This document shows, piece by piece, positions 12,126-23,958 of a stretch of 64,000 bases of DNA. The DNA comes from Riptortus pedestris (taxonomy: Eukaryota > Arthropoda > Insecta > Hemiptera > Alydidae), in NCBI GenBank assembly GCA_019009955.1, contig CM032230.1, positions 34,372,501-34,436,500 on the forward strand, written 5' to 3'. Position 1 is the stretch's first letter. Every line of letters begins with the position of its first letter. Under the pieces are notes generated by a model. The model was not told where the DNA came from and did no database searches. It was given only the letters and a program-made list of their open reading frames with translations. The translations under genes and the position numbers were made by a program.

Positions 12126-12604
12126 GTTACCGATCCAGTTGGCGCAATTATTGTTTGATCGTTACCAAACTCTATATTTAGTCGTATATATATTTGTCTT
12201 TTAACACTCTAAGGGTCTACTAAAGTAAACGTTTTATGAACAAATAAAGATCACGTTCGTTAATAGCTGAAATCGGACAGGGGGAATTATGGCTTAGAGG
12301 GGATGAAATTCGAACAATCTTAATATCTCCGTTATTATGCGCCGAATCGAAAAGTTGTATAGAACCAATTTTATTCAAAATGTAATGTTCTATAAATGCT
12401 GTTATGTACGTTTTTCACTATCTTCAATTTTAAACGATATATATGCATTTTTTAGTTTCCGGTTTTCAGTAAACCCCATACTCATGCCATATGAACAATA
12501 AGCTGTTATATTATGAAAAACTTTATTTGAAGCATAAATACTAAATATTGTTCTCATTGAACTATTACGTCATGAGATAAATGCATATATGTGACGGACT
12601 TTTC
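11956..12604 (+). mobile_element. Family A copy with long TA core
   Basis: The head GCAGATTTCCCTTGAGGGAA is followed by the block ending GAGGTCCGTTCAAATTTATA, a (TA)n run (12068-12123), and the CGTTACCAAACTC block. The 3' interior belongs to the longer subfamily (AAATACTAAATATTGTTCTC). The tail hairpin and inverted subterminal repeat are deleted, so the end reads ATGTGACGGACTTTT. Confidence 0.8.
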
Positions 12605-12735
12605 ATTTACCAGAAAATACAGTTTGCCATATTTAATTTATATCGTTGATACCTTTGACTTATAATTAATATGTGATCTCAATATTTATATTAGATCATT
12701 TTCAGAGGTAAGGAGATCTGATTTATTAAGAAATA

Positions 12736-13395
12736 CAGGGCTTCTTAAACTTTTGTAATTTACGACCCCATTTATGATTGCGAGCTTCTTGACGACCCCA
12801 TTTATGATTGCGAGTTTCTTGACGACCCCATACAAATATAAAAATAAATTAATATTTTTTGATGCTTTATTTATTAGGTAACAATATACATATACATATA
12901 AAAATATATAAGTTTAGAATTCGTTTTGAAACATACAAAAATCTAAAATTAAAAATTACACAAAAAAATATAGAATTGTATTTATTATAGTTTTAAAAGT
13001 AAAAGAGGATTCTGACCGTCTTAATTCTCTCGAATATATTCAAGTAGTTGCGTGGTAAGTATTAAATTAAAGTATAAGTTAAAAATTTAATGAGATGGAT
13101 GTGCCTGTTTTTTATTGCCTACATACATCCGGAAGTAGAAAATCGCCTCGTCCTTCCAAAGGAAAGATAACCTTCTCTTTGTAAAAGAAGCATCGTCGAA
13201 TAGGTTGTAACTGTAGATAAAACATATTCGTCGAATCGACGAATAAGTTGTAATTGTAGATAAAGCATATTCGTCTAATCGACGAATAAGTTGTAACTGA
13301 AGATAAAACATAAATTGTATTTTTATCTCTCGCGACCCCAGAATTTTGCTACGCGACCCCAAATGGGGTCGCGACCCATAGTTTAAGAAGCCCTG
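12736..13395. mobile_element. hAT-like MITE with perfect 8-bp target duplication
   Basis: 660 bases. Ends are CAGGGCTTCTTAAACTTTTG and its inverse (ATAGTTTAAGAAGCCCTG). It is flanked on both sides by AAGAAATA (12728-12735 and 13396-13403), an exact 8-base duplication, as expected of hAT transposases. Near-end motifs GACCCCA and GGGGTCGCGACCC are typical of hAT-derived MITEs. The interior has two short tandem repeats (about 30-bp units at 12770-12830 and about 57-bp units at 13190-13310). The minus-strand frame at 13087-13362 runs through these repeats and is not transposase-like, so the element is non-autonomous. Confidence 0.9.
13190..13312. repeat. Tandem repeat of about 57-bp units inside the hAT-like MITE
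   Basis: The unit ATCGACGAATAAGTTGTAA followed by TGTAGATAAAACATATTCG occurs about 2.3 times with few changes. The motif TTCGTCGAATCGACGAA is itself palindromic. Confidence 0.75.
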
Positions 13396-13403
13396 AAGAA
13401 ATA

Positions 13404-14132
13404 TAACAAATTATTTTATAATAATAATGAATTTTTTTTGTCGGAAGGGTCAACGTGTGACTAGGGGCTTCATAACTTCGATGGATGAAGTTGTCAGCTT
13501 AATGTATAATGCCATGTCGTATTGTGACAATACAAACCAAAGATAGCTAGTTTCGTATTTACTCAACTAGCTCAAACATTACCTCAAAATGCAGACTAGG
13601 TACCTGCGTAACTCCATTCAACCGCTCAAATAAATATATAGTTCCCAAATCTCAGACGGGCCCGGTATTGTATAGCGGTATAGTCCATTTCCTGTGCGCA
13701 CTTAAGAATGATACAAATAAAACCGATTTCACTTTTCGTTAGGCCACAATCACCTAGGCAAGGAGAACTCGCGGTTTCATTAAAGAGGAAAGGATGCAGA
13801 AAATGAATTACATTTCCTGTTTTGCCGACTCATATTTCCTGTTCTTCCTTGGCTAGCCACAGGAGTCACGTCAAATAAAATACTGTTGCCGTCAAACAAC
13901 GTATAAAACACGAGGGTTTTAATGAAAACTTTTAAGGTGCCGGACATTCGTTACGGTTAGCCGGAAATTGAAAAGGAAGCGGATCAAAAACAAACTAAAA
14001 TAACAAGGGTACATATTTCAATCACATTATCAGATAAATATTCAACTGGATAAAACAGTATTGAAATGGAATATATTTCAGCTGTTGATCACAATAAATA
14101 TACTTTTTAATTGAGATTGGAAAATAGCGTAT
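13404..14132. other. No gene recognised
   Basis: Unique-looking AT-rich DNA with short frames only. No repeat family recognised elsewhere in the window is present. Confidence 0.5.
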
Positions 14133-14511
14133 TAGCAGATTTCCCTAAACCCCACTCCTACTCAGATTTTAAATTCCTTTAATATACGAGAAAGATTCAA
14201 ATATGGCGACCCCCCCCCTCGTCTTAAGGTCTTGGACTACTAAAATTGATTGATTGAGATAAAAATTATCTTGATTCATTATTAATTACAACACTAGATA
14301 TAGTAAATAGTTTTCAACAAAATGAATACGTTATATTCTAACGTTCTAACGAGACGTTGGCAGACCTGTTTGTTTATATTTCAGACGCTTTCCGTTTGTA
14401 CTTATTCACTTAATATTGACAGTAGAGTTGTGTTACGAGTATGTAGATTTATCTATTGTTAAACTTCACGTGGGAAATCTGCTTGGTTTACGCAGCCCCT
14501 GCTTGATGGAC
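14133..14511 (+). mobile_element. Family A copy with large internal deletion (long subfamily)
   Basis: The head AGCAGATTTCCCTAAA is joined directly to the 3' interior of the long subfamily (CTTGGACTACTAAAATTG, TTAATTACAACACTAGATAT). It ends with GGGAAATCTGCTTGGTTTAC, CGCAGCCCCTGC and GATGGAC. The TA core and the middle are missing. A further A-tail scrap lies at about 14640-14680. Confidence 0.75.
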
Positions 14512-14780
14512 TTCTTTAAATGTTTTTTGATACATAGGTAGTGGAACTGCAATGTAGCTAGTTAATCAGACCAACTACGTGAACTAATGGAATTGTATGG
14601 AAAATCATTTGTGATATCAAGAAGTCGTCAAGCTGAAGTTGCGTATATTAAGCAGATTTTCCAATTGCTGGTAAAACACACTTGTGATGTTATCTCACCA
14701 CAAATTCTCTATTTCTATATAAAAACCGATGAGAAGAAGTGGCGGGGAGGAGAGGAGTTATAGATGGCCGAAAGAAAAAG

Positions 14781-15462
14781 TCCGTCACGCAGGGGCTGCG
14801 TAAACTAATCAGATTTCCCATGTGAAGTTTAACAATAGAGAAATCTGCATACTGGTAACACAACACCACCATGATAAAATACAAACGGTAATGAGAAATC
14901 ATTCAGTTAATTAAAATAAATTCTTAACTGAAACGGCTTCTGAATTGTAAGAATAATTTATATTTTAATAACTCAAATTTTAGTAGTCCACGAACTAAAG
15001 AAGGGGGGGGGCGGATGGACAGAACTTATTTGCATAAATCTCACAAAGAATGAAGGTAAGGTAAGGTTAGAAACGACAGGTAAGGTTAGAAAAAGCTTCC
15101 ACCTGAGCCGAGCGGTTACGAAAATGGCCGACCTAATCCGAATTATACCAGTCAACATGTCTCATAGACTTCATAAAAATGCAAATATCTCGGTTAATAT
15201 TCAAGATAGAGAATAAATGTACATAACAATATTTATAGTAAATTTAATTTTCAATACAATTGGGCATATACAATTTTTCGATCCGATGCTTAATAACGGA
15301 GATATTTTAAATTTTCGAAAATCCCCGCCTCTAAACCCCCCCTCCCTCTAGTCCGATTTCAGCCATTAACGAACTTGATCTGTCTTTTTACATAAAACGG
15401 TTAAATATCGAGTTTCGTAACGATCAAACAAAAATTGCGTCCACTAGAGCGTTAACAGACAA

Positions 15463-15470
<8 letters not shown>
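14781..15470 (-). mobile_element. Family A copy, tail-side half (split by the R array)
   Basis: The plus strand starts TCCGTCACGCAGGGGCTGCG, runs through the subterminal repeat and the long-subfamily interior, and reaches AACAGACAAATATAAATATA at the TA core. The head-side half reappears at 19097-19171 in the same orientation, after three R elements. The A copy therefore predates the R insertions. Confidence 0.85.
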
Positions 15471-15506
<36 letters not shown>

Positions 15507-15508
<2 letters not shown>

Positions 15509-16620
15509 TAGCTCAGATACCCGGCTTCGCCCGGGAATTCATTTGAGGCTGAATGGTGATGGTATTTTATAGCAGGCTTTACATTGCACAATATTTTGAC
15601 ATTTACCCGTCCCAGTGTTTAGGATTGATACCCGTCGTTGCCGTGGATTTGCTAATAATAGAATATTTGTTCGATAAGGCTTCACTGTCTTCGATATTTT
15701 TATATTTCCCGTCTCTTATACATGTAAAAACGGTGAATTTTTATTTCAGGCCTTCCTTATAACCCTCTCCCGTTCGAACCTAAAAATTTTAATATAACTT
15801 ATAATCATGGAAGAATTAATGCTAATTGACATACCGAGCTTTGTTAAGTTCGTTAGTGCCCAATAAAATTGTTGGATCCCGCTAAAGTTTTAACGTATAT
15901 CTCATTTATACTTAGGTATACGACAAAAGTGTAATAACAAAAGTTACTCCAAATAACAAAATAAACAACTTTTGTTATGTTTATATTTGCGGAAAAACCA
16001 ATAGGAAACGAAATATCACTATTTTGAATTTCAGGCCTCCCTTATAACCCCCACTCCTGCCCGTCCCTAGAAATGTTGGTACAGCTTATTACAATGAAGG
16101 CGTTAGTACTAATTCATATACCGAGTTTGGTTTAATTCGGTTGAGTCTTTAGTGCCAAATAAAATTGTGGGCTTCCGCTATAGTTTTTAGCGTATAACTC
16201 ATTTATACTTCCGTATACGACAAAAGAGCATATAACAAAGGTTCCTCTAAATTACAAAATAAACAACTTTTGTTATGTGCATATTTGCTGAGAAAGCAAT
16301 AGGAAACGAAATATCGCTATTTTTAATTTCAGGCCTCCCTTATAACCCCCACTCCTGTTCGTCTCAGAGGATATTAATATAGCCTAAAGTCTAAGTTGGG
16401 CTAGTAGTAATATACATACCAAGTTTCATAAAATTCGGTTCAGCCGTTTATGCGTGAAAAGGTAACAAACAAACAAACAAATAAACAAACAAACAAACAA
16501 ACAAACAGACACCAAAGAAACAAAATGCAGTTATGGTGTCTATGACATGTGAAACGAAAAGTTATCGTGAAATTTCGCGAAAAAAATCAATGTACAGACA
16601 GAGGTTACAATTTTATATAT
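15507..16620 (+). mobile_element. Family R element 1 of a head-to-tail triple
   Basis: It begins ACTAGCTCAGATACCCGGCT (GC-rich hairpin head) immediately after a TA run. Three diverged units of about 290 bases follow, each with a TTTCAGGCCTYCCTTATAAC-like landmark (near 15750, 16030 and 16330). Then come TTCGGTTCAGCCGTTTATGC, an (AAAC)n tract, AGACACCAAAG...TGGTGTCT (8-bp inverted arms) and the tail GGTTACAATTTTATATATA. No reverse transcriptase or transposase frame exists. Similar short elements with this kind of head and 'CAGCCGTT' tail are common in arthropod genomes and are usually treated as non-autonomous retroelements, but I cannot assign a clade. Confidence 0.75.
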
Positions 16621-16622
16621 AT

Positions 16623-17690
16623 ACTAGCTCAGATACCCGGCTTCGCCCGGGAATTGATTTGAGGCTGAATGGTGATGGTATTTTTTTCCAGTGTTTAGGA
16701 TTGATACCCGTCGTTGCCGGTGATTTGCTAATAATAGAATTATTTGTTCGATAATTCTTCACAGTCTTCGATATTTTTATATTTCCCGTCTCTTATACAT
16801 GTAAATATGGTGAATTTTTATTTCAGGCCTCCCTTATAACCCCCCTCCCGTTCGAACCTAAAAATTTTAATATAACTTATAATCATGGAAGTAATGCTAA
16901 TTGACATACCGAGTTTTGTTAAGTTCGGTTCACCCGTTAGTGCCCGCTAAAGTTTTAACGTATAACTCATTTATACTTAGGTATATGACAAAAGTGTATA
17001 TAACAAAAGTCACTCCAAATAACAAAATAAACAACTTTTGTTCTGTTTATATTTGCGGAAAAACCAATAGGAAACGAAATATCGCTATTTTTAATTTCAG
17101 GCCTCCCTTATAACCCCCACTCCTGCCCGTCCATAGAACTGTTGGTATGGCTTATTATAATGAAGGCCTCATTGTTAATACACATACCGAGTTTTATTTA
17201 GTTCGGTTGAGTCTTTTTTGGCAAATAATATTGTTCACTTCCGCTATAATTTTTAGTGTATAACACATTTAAACTTCGGTATACGACAAAAGTGTATATA
17301 ACAAAAGTTACTCTAAATAACAAAATAAACAACTTTTGTTATGTGCATATTTGCCGAAAAACCAATAGAAAACGAAATATCGCTATTTTTAATTTCAGCT
17401 CTTCCTCATAACCCCGACTCCTGTTTGTCTCAGAGAATATTAACATAGCCTAAAGTCTAAGTTGGGTTAGTAGTAATATACATACTAAGTTTCATAAAAT
17501 TCGGTTCAGCCGTTTATGCGTGAAAAGGTAACAAACAAACAAACAAACAAATAAACAAACAAACAAACAAACAGACACCAAAGAAACAAAATGCAGTTAT
17601 GGTGTCTATGACATGTGAAACGAAAAGTTATCGTGAAATTTCGCGAAAAAAATCAATGTACAGACAGAGGTTACAATTTTATATATATAT
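16623..17690 (+). mobile_element. Family R element 2 of a head-to-tail triple
   Basis: The head ACTAGCTCAGATACCCGGCT follows the TA tail of element 1 with no other sequence between. Again three units (landmarks near 16825, 17098 and 17393), the CAAA-type tract and the same tail. The region just after the head is shortened relative to elements 1 and 3. Confidence 0.75.
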
Positions 17691-17692
17691 AG

Positions 17693-19000
17693 ACTAGCTC
17701 AGATACCCGGCTTCGCTCGGGAATTCATTTGAGGCTGAATGGTGATGGTATATTTTTGGCAAGGCTTTACTTTGCACAATATTTTGACATTTACCCGTTC
17801 CAGTGTTTAGGGTTAATACCCGTTGTTGGCATTTGTTAATAATAAAATTATTTTTTTATGTAAGACTTCACTGTCCTGCATATTGTCATATTTCCCGTCT
17901 CCTGTGTATTATGCATATATTTGAATTATTAAGGAGAAAATATTGACATGCATTTGGCATACTTTTTTCAGGTCAGGTACCTGGTAGTTCATATCGAAAA
18001 GAAGTGTTGAGCAAATTTCTCTAAATAACAAAATAAACAACTTTTGTTATGTGCATATTTGCCGAAAATGCAATAGGAAACGAAATATCACTATTATTAA
18101 TTTCAGGCCTTCCTTATAACCCCCACTCTTGCCCGTCCCTAGAAATGTTAGTATAGCTTATTATAATGGAGGCGTTAGTAGTAATTCACATGCCGAGTTT
18201 GGTTTAATTCGGTTGAGTCTTTAGTGCCAAATAAAATTCTGGACTCCCGCTATAGTTTTTAGCGTATAACTCATTTATGCTTCCGTATACGGCAAAAGTG
18301 CATATAACAAAAGTTACTCTAAATTACAAAATAAACAACCTTTGTTATGTGCATATTTGCTGAAAAAGGAATGGGAAACGAAATATCGCTATTTTTAATT
18401 TCAGGCCTCCCTTATAACCCCCACTCCTGCCCGTCCCTAGAAATGTTAGTATGGCTTATTATAAGGAAGGCATCAGTACTAATTCACATACCGAGTTTGG
18501 CTTAGCTCGGTTGAGTCTTTTGTGCCAAATAAAATTGTTGACTTCCGTAGTAGTTTTTAGCGTATAACTCATTTATACTTCCGTATACGGCAAAAACGCA
18601 TATAACAAAAGTTACTCTAAATAATAAAATAAACAACTTTTGTTATGTGCATATTTGCTGAAAAAGCAATAGGAAACGAAATATCGCTATTTTTAATTTC
18701 AGGCCTTCCTTATAACCCCCACTCCTGTTCGTCTTAGAGAACATTAATATAGCCTAAAGTCTAAGTTGGGCTAGTAGTAATATACATACCAAGTTTCATA
18801 AAATTCGGTTCAGCCGTTTATGCGTGAAAAGGTAACAAACAAACAAACAAACAAATAAACAAACAAACAAATAAACAAACAAACAAACAAACAGACACCA
18901 AAGAAACAAAATGCAGTTTTGGTGTCTATGACATGTGAAACGAAAAGTTATCGTGAAATTTCGCGAAAAAAATCAATGTACAGACAGAGGTTACAATTTT
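17693..19000 (+). mobile_element. Family R element 3 of a head-to-tail triple
   Basis: It starts ACTAGCTCAGATACCCGGCT after TATATATAG. Internal landmarks lie near 18108, 18403 and 18700. It includes a segment (TGCATATATTTGAATTATTA, AGTGTTGAGCAAATTTCTC) also seen in R6 and R7 but not in R1 and R2, so it represents another subtype. The tail GGTTACAATTTTATATATA runs into a 100-base TA tract. Confidence 0.75.
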
Positions 19001-19029
19001 ATATATATATAGATATATATATATAGATA

Positions 19030-19096
<67 letters not shown>
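19000..19096. repeat. (TA)n tract between R3 and the A head half
   Basis: Nearly 100 bases of TA with a few G or C interruptions. It is the merged remainder of the A core and the R tail. The apparent minus-strand frame rich in YIYIYI is produced by this tract. Confidence 0.95.
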
Positions 19097-19102
<6 letters not shown>

Positions 19103-19171
19103 GAACGGACCTCATTTTCGACATCTCCTGGTAGGACTGATGAACATTTCGAGAATTCCCCTAAGGGAAAT
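19097..19171 (-). mobile_element. Family A copy, head-side half (split by the R array)
   Basis: TTTTGAACGGACCTCATTTT, a shortened middle, then CCCCTAAGGGAAATCTGCTA. It completes the A copy whose other half is at 14781-15470. Confidence 0.85.
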
Positions 19172-20060
19172 CTGCTAAAAGTACGAAGAACTCTCTTAAT
19201 ACTTGAGTTAGAAAGACAATCAACAGTTGCAGACAATCAATTGTTTAACAAGATTGGTTCTATAACAGTTTACGATTCGACTCATAATAACGGATGCATT
19301 TGTGAATTTTCGAATCCCCTCTCCTTCTTAAACTCCACTATTCTAGGACTGATTTCAGCCAATAACAAATAAGATATTTAGTGTTGACTGAAACGGTTCT
19401 ACATATACCGTGCATGGTATAGATGAAATGAACATTTTCGTGACAATAGAGTAAAACCTTAATTGATAGTGTCATAACACAACGAATTTGCATGGATCTC
19501 TCATAATAAAGTCTGTTCAGTCGTCAGTTTGAATTTTAAACTTCCCGCGCTCGCAGTGTTTATAGACCCGCCACACACACATGCATATCGCCAAGGCCGT
19601 GGCTACAGCGGAAAAACACATGCAGTTCAAGAAGGCATCGGCCAGCAACAAGGGTAGAGTCAGTTGCTTTTAGACGCTCGCTGGGGTCAGTTGCTCTCAG
19701 ACGTTGGGGTCGTTCATACGGCCAGGGGGGCCGTAGCCCCTTTCCCTCCACTACAGATCACCGCTCCATAGATAACCGCTTCATAGACAACCGCAGTTGG
19801 AAGTCACCCGTGAGAGTCTATGATCACCTCTACTAGAGTCAACAGGTTTTGCTGCTCCCGCCTTTCTCCTTCTTGGCCACGTGCCCATCCAGATTTATCA
19901 CCGCTACCAGACTGCATCATCTCTAGGAAGTGCATGATTCCCGCTATTAACGACCTAATAATGCTAGCATTATGTGCGCAAGTATCGCATGAGTACTCAT
20001 ATATATTATAGGACCCACTGCTAATTTAGTGTGTATAGTTATGGCCGCCATCTTAGTACA
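19172..20060. other. Unassigned, with a GC-richer island
   Basis: 19230-19340 shows a faint A-like interior (TCTATAACAGTTTACGATTC). 19560-19930 is clearly more GC-rich than its surroundings, with short frames on both strands and a local repeat of GGGGTCAGTTGCTYTCAGACG (about 19660-19710). I do not recognise a product. Confidence 0.4.
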
Positions 20061-20062
20061 TA

Positions 20063-20402
20063 AAGGTTGTTTACGGCCTAAATTTCATGTTTTGTTATAG
20101 AGATATATTTAACTATTCAATTTCCCTAATTCTTAACATATTAGTTCTTAACGTTTGTTTAATGCTTACATTTCATGTTTTGTTATAGAGATATATTTAA
20201 CTATTCAATTTACCTAATTCTTAACATATTAGTTCATAAAGTTTATTTAATGCTTACCTTTCCTGTTTTGTTATAGAGATATATTTAACTATTCAATTTA
20301 CCTAATTCTTAACATATTAGTTCATAAAGTTTGTGTACTGCTTAAATTTCATGTTTTGTTATAGAGATATCTTTAACTATTCAATATACCTAATTCTTAA
20401 GA
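20063..20402. repeat. 88-bp tandem repeat, about 3.8 units
   Basis: The motif TGTTTTGTTATAGAGATATA recurs at 20088, 20176, 20264 and 20352, an exact 88-base period. Units also share TTTAACTATTCAATTTACCT and TAATTCTTAACATATTAGTT. Divergence between units is low. No coding frame runs through it. Confidence 0.9.
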
Positions 20403-20654
20403 GAACTCACATAGTTGTTTTGTTTTCTTTATTTATCTTTTTCCCTCATCTCTCCATGAGAACTAACAAATGTTTCAGTCTAAATTCTCTCCCAACTTTT
20501 TCTTGCCTTTAACACAAGATTTCCGCCATTACATTTTGGTGCCGACATTTTCTATTACATCTAAAGCTTACCGCACGCCCCTACAAAGTCTCTCTAAAAC
20601 AATATTTCGAATAGAAGCTTAGAATAAAGAAGTTCGTGATATTTCAGCTTATTG

Positions 20655-21350
20655 TTAATATGACATGAGTAGGAGTGGGCGTTTGCTTAAGGATGAAAAC
20701 TACAAAATTAAAATATCTCTTAATATTATTGAGAAAATATGTACATAACATATATAAGTACTTAATTCAATTTTCAATAAGATTGTTCATGTATAGTACC
20801 TACTATAATAGTGACGGAGTTATTTCCAATTTTCGAAATTCCAAAGTTCTATTCGTATTTTATTTATCAGAAATATTAACCGAGATATTTGGATTTTATA
20901 GTTTTCCGCTTTCGTTAACCCCCCCCCCCTCCAACTTATATTATATTAGTAATAAGTTTTGATATCATGAACCACCCATCATCCATTACAAGGTTAAATA
21001 CCAAATATCGTTTTCATTGAACTTCTGCTTTGTGAGATATATGCAAATGACGTTTTGTTGACCCCCCCCCTCTTCTATTGTTCATTTATTACTAAAATTT
21101 GAGTTATTTAAATAAAAATTATTCTGATTCATTATAAATTACAGCACTAGCTTTAGTAAATATTTTCCAATAAAATTAATAATTCAATATTCAGATATAT
21201 TTCATTAATTGTTTTTCTTTGAATCTATTCAGCTTTGTTGTCAAGTTGGCAGTCCTGTTGGTTTACAATTCTGATGTTTTCCGTTGTAGAGATTATTAAC
21301 TTGTAAAATGACTGAAAGATTCCTCATTACCGTTTGTATTTATTTACTTA
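20655..21350. repeat. Two opposed family A interior fragments
   Basis: 20655-20850 is minus-oriented A interior (inverse of the CGAGATATTTGCATTTT region). 20865-21350 is plus-oriented long-subfamily interior (AAATACCAAATATCGTTTTC, ATTACAGCACTAGCTTTAGT, TTACCGTTTGTATTTATTTA). Neither carries A ends, so this is an eroded inverted composite. Confidence 0.55.
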
Positions 21351-21967
21351 ATATTCACAATTAAAAATTATTCTCTTAATATTCAAAATTATTGGCTTTA
21401 TATTTATAATTTTCAAATCGGGGAAGTGAACTTATTTAAATCAAAGTAATCAGCTGTTCGCTGAACCCTAGCGCTATCTACTCCAAAATCCCCCTAACTT
21501 TCCGCAATTTTTATTGACTGGAATTTCACTTCAAATAATTTAGTATTCGATCTCATTTTTCATAAATCTTCAATCTTCTTTACTCTATTATTGTTTTGGG
21601 AGTTACAATAATCAATTACAGGAAAATACCCAAATTAAATTACTGTTGTGGTGAATCTAATGAATATTTGTGCCTTAAAATTCAACTAAATTTAATTGGC
21701 ATCTCGCTAGCAAGATAGAAATCTTTTTAATGGAAACCGTGTTTTCACCAAGGGATTTTATTAGTCACTCTATAGTAGCTTATGATAATTTACAATCTAG
21801 ACAAATTTTTGGAAATTATGTCTCTCTTAATGAGAGACACACTAAGGAGACAGACTTCATGTTGACAATTTAAGTATAAGATTAAACAATTCAGTGTACA
21901 TTCCACTATTGACTATTATTTTTATTGAAATAAATAGATAGTTTCATTTGACTGAGAACCTCGTTAT

Positions 21968-22010
21968 TAGCAGATTTCCCTTAAGGGAAATCAGCTATTT
22001 AGGTTGTACC
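21968..22010 (+). repeat. Family A solo head
   Basis: AGCAGATTTCCCTTAAGGGA with the full 20-bp palindrome and the following TCAGCTATTTAGGTTGTACC. The rest of the element is missing. The head palindrome is intact here. Confidence 0.85.
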
Positions 22011-22236
22011 AGTAGTAGTCAAAAGGGATCAGGTAAGGCCAAAACGAAAAATTCCGTTGAAATTTGAAAACCGAAATGATTAGCTATTAAAAGGAAGGAA
22101 AAGGATTGCAAAGATTTATACTACAAGGAAGGGGTTATACAAGGAAGTGATAATAGCCTTGCAGAAAGGAAATTAATATTAGTTCAATCAACTAAGATCG
22201 TTTTGCCTGTCTATTCTGAAGTTAGTCAAATGAAAT

Positions 22237-22413
22237 TGTTATTGTTATTTATTATCGTCCACTTTTTGCAACTAAGGATAACTGACACGGATTATCTACA
22301 GGTTAAAGGACTATGGACTTTATTTAATGAGTTCGTCACGAAATAAATACCTATTGCCTAGGCAGGAATCCAACTCGCCACTCTAGGTGTACCATGTGAG
22401 ATTAAAGGCAATG
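22237..22413 (-). mobile_element. tRNA-derived SINE, minus-strand copy with 8-bp duplication
   Basis: On the minus strand it runs from the anticodon-arm-like segment (ATCTCACATGGTACACC) through a B-box-like GGCGAGTTGGATTCC to a body with TTAACCTGTAGATAATCC and AGTTGCAAAAAGTGGACGA, and ends in an A-rich (AATA)-type tail. The flanks share AATGAAAT (22229-22236 and 22414-22421), a plausible short target duplication. It is 5' truncated in the A-box region. Confidence 0.7.
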
Positions 22414-22419
22414 AATGAA

Positions 22420-23780
22420 ATAAATGTCTGATTAAATTGAAAGGCATATGTAGTAGTCACAGAGATGTATTTAGAAATTGTTTAGATATAAATTCTGGGT
22501 GGCGTCCGTCTGCCGGAGGCTTTGAAGCGTACCGCCATATTACACTTGGCGCCAAGAACAAAGTGTTGCAGGAATTTTTCCTGGGCTCATAAACAATACT
22601 TGGATATTGCTAAATTTACTATTAAATGTCGCAAAATAATGAACTGCAAGTGAGTTTCACAATCAAGGGACGAGAGTGAGGTTTTTTTCTCTCTTTTTCC
22701 TCAGTTGAGTATCCCTCAAATAAGGAAGTATGTATATTAATATAATTTTTCCCATCTGTACGTTCCATCTTTTGATATTACGTATAGTAGGTTATTTACA
22801 GTGTTTATTTTACATAAAATGCCAATTAGATTTTCTTAATAATGATTAATAATCTTGTGATAGTTGTAAAATCCTGTTCTCAATTAAACAAAATATACAA
22901 ACAAATATTTGTAATAAAAAGAAAAAAAGTGAATAAAAACCAAAATAAAAATAATTGGCCTTTTCGATTCGGCATTCGAGTTTTTCGTAATTTATATTAC
23001 CTACAAATAACACAGGTGTATTGACTCACAAAATCCTGTAATTCGTGATATATGTACATAACCTGTTACAAAATGGCCGATAAAAAGAAATAATTTCCAT
23101 GTGGGTAAGATGAGATGACCAGTGTGTCATTCTAGCACGTAGAAACCTGCTTAAGTTTACGTAGCGAAACGGAATTTTAGGTTTTAATGAGAATGGTCGT
23201 GAAGATGCTACCTCGTTGGAGCTCATACTACAAAGCATTCTGTAATGAGCTCTTTCATAAAAATATCGATTGGCAAGTGGTTAACTGAAGTCCTGACTAT
23301 TTTTTTATTTAGACAACTGCTGTCATCAAGCAGAGGATGTTTGATAACTTAGGTCTTAGGATACCTTCTAGTGACTTTAAATCTAGTCCAACATATCTCA
23401 TGTTATCATGAGGTCTCGTTGTTTGTACTACTCATATTAATTCTCGAGGATCAGTTTATAAAAACAATTCTTAGTTTTTGGGAATAACTATGAGTTAAAC
23501 GCTCAGAGGCAGGTTAACAAAACGTAACTAACTCGCACTGCTTTTCCAGCCGGGCCTCCTCAGCCTGCTGTCAACATGATATTAAACGTGTATATAATAA
23601 AAGAACTAGTAAATTTAATATTGCGATGAATATTGTACGTTTGTCGAAACAAGAAGCTCAATTATTTTTTTCTGAAAACAGAGCCCTTGATGATATGAAC
23701 TAATTTCTAAGGTCCAGGCTATATAAGAAACCCGTGTTGAAAACTGTACGTTTCAGGAATTTCAAACAGCAAATTCCGTT
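22420..23780. other. No gene recognised
   Basis: AT-rich DNA with short frames only (for example 22842-23024 plus and 23026-23238 minus). A fragment CTGCTTAAGTTTACGTAGCG near 23149 is a possible decayed A tail. Confidence 0.45.
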
Positions 23781-23782
23781 TT

Positions 23783-23906
23783 AGCAGATTTCCCTAAAGG
23801 GAAATCAGCTATTGAGGTTGTACTTATAACGCGATTTTCGAAAATTTTCATCAAATGTCCATCGATCCTACCCAGGAGATGACGAAACTGAGGTCCGTTC
23901 AAATAG

Positions 23907-23958
<52 letters not shown>

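Noticed and set aside
15507..19000. CRISPR-like or satellite array
   Set aside because: The periodic structure comes from three R elements with internal units of about 290 bases and recognisable ends. Units are long and diverged, and no regular short repeat-spacer pattern exists.
18991..19236. Open frame rich in alternating Tyr-Ile (also at 27510-27894, 52560-52823 and 63299-63502)
   Set aside because: These are translations of (TA)n, (AC)n and (GT)n tracts at repeat cores, not proteins.
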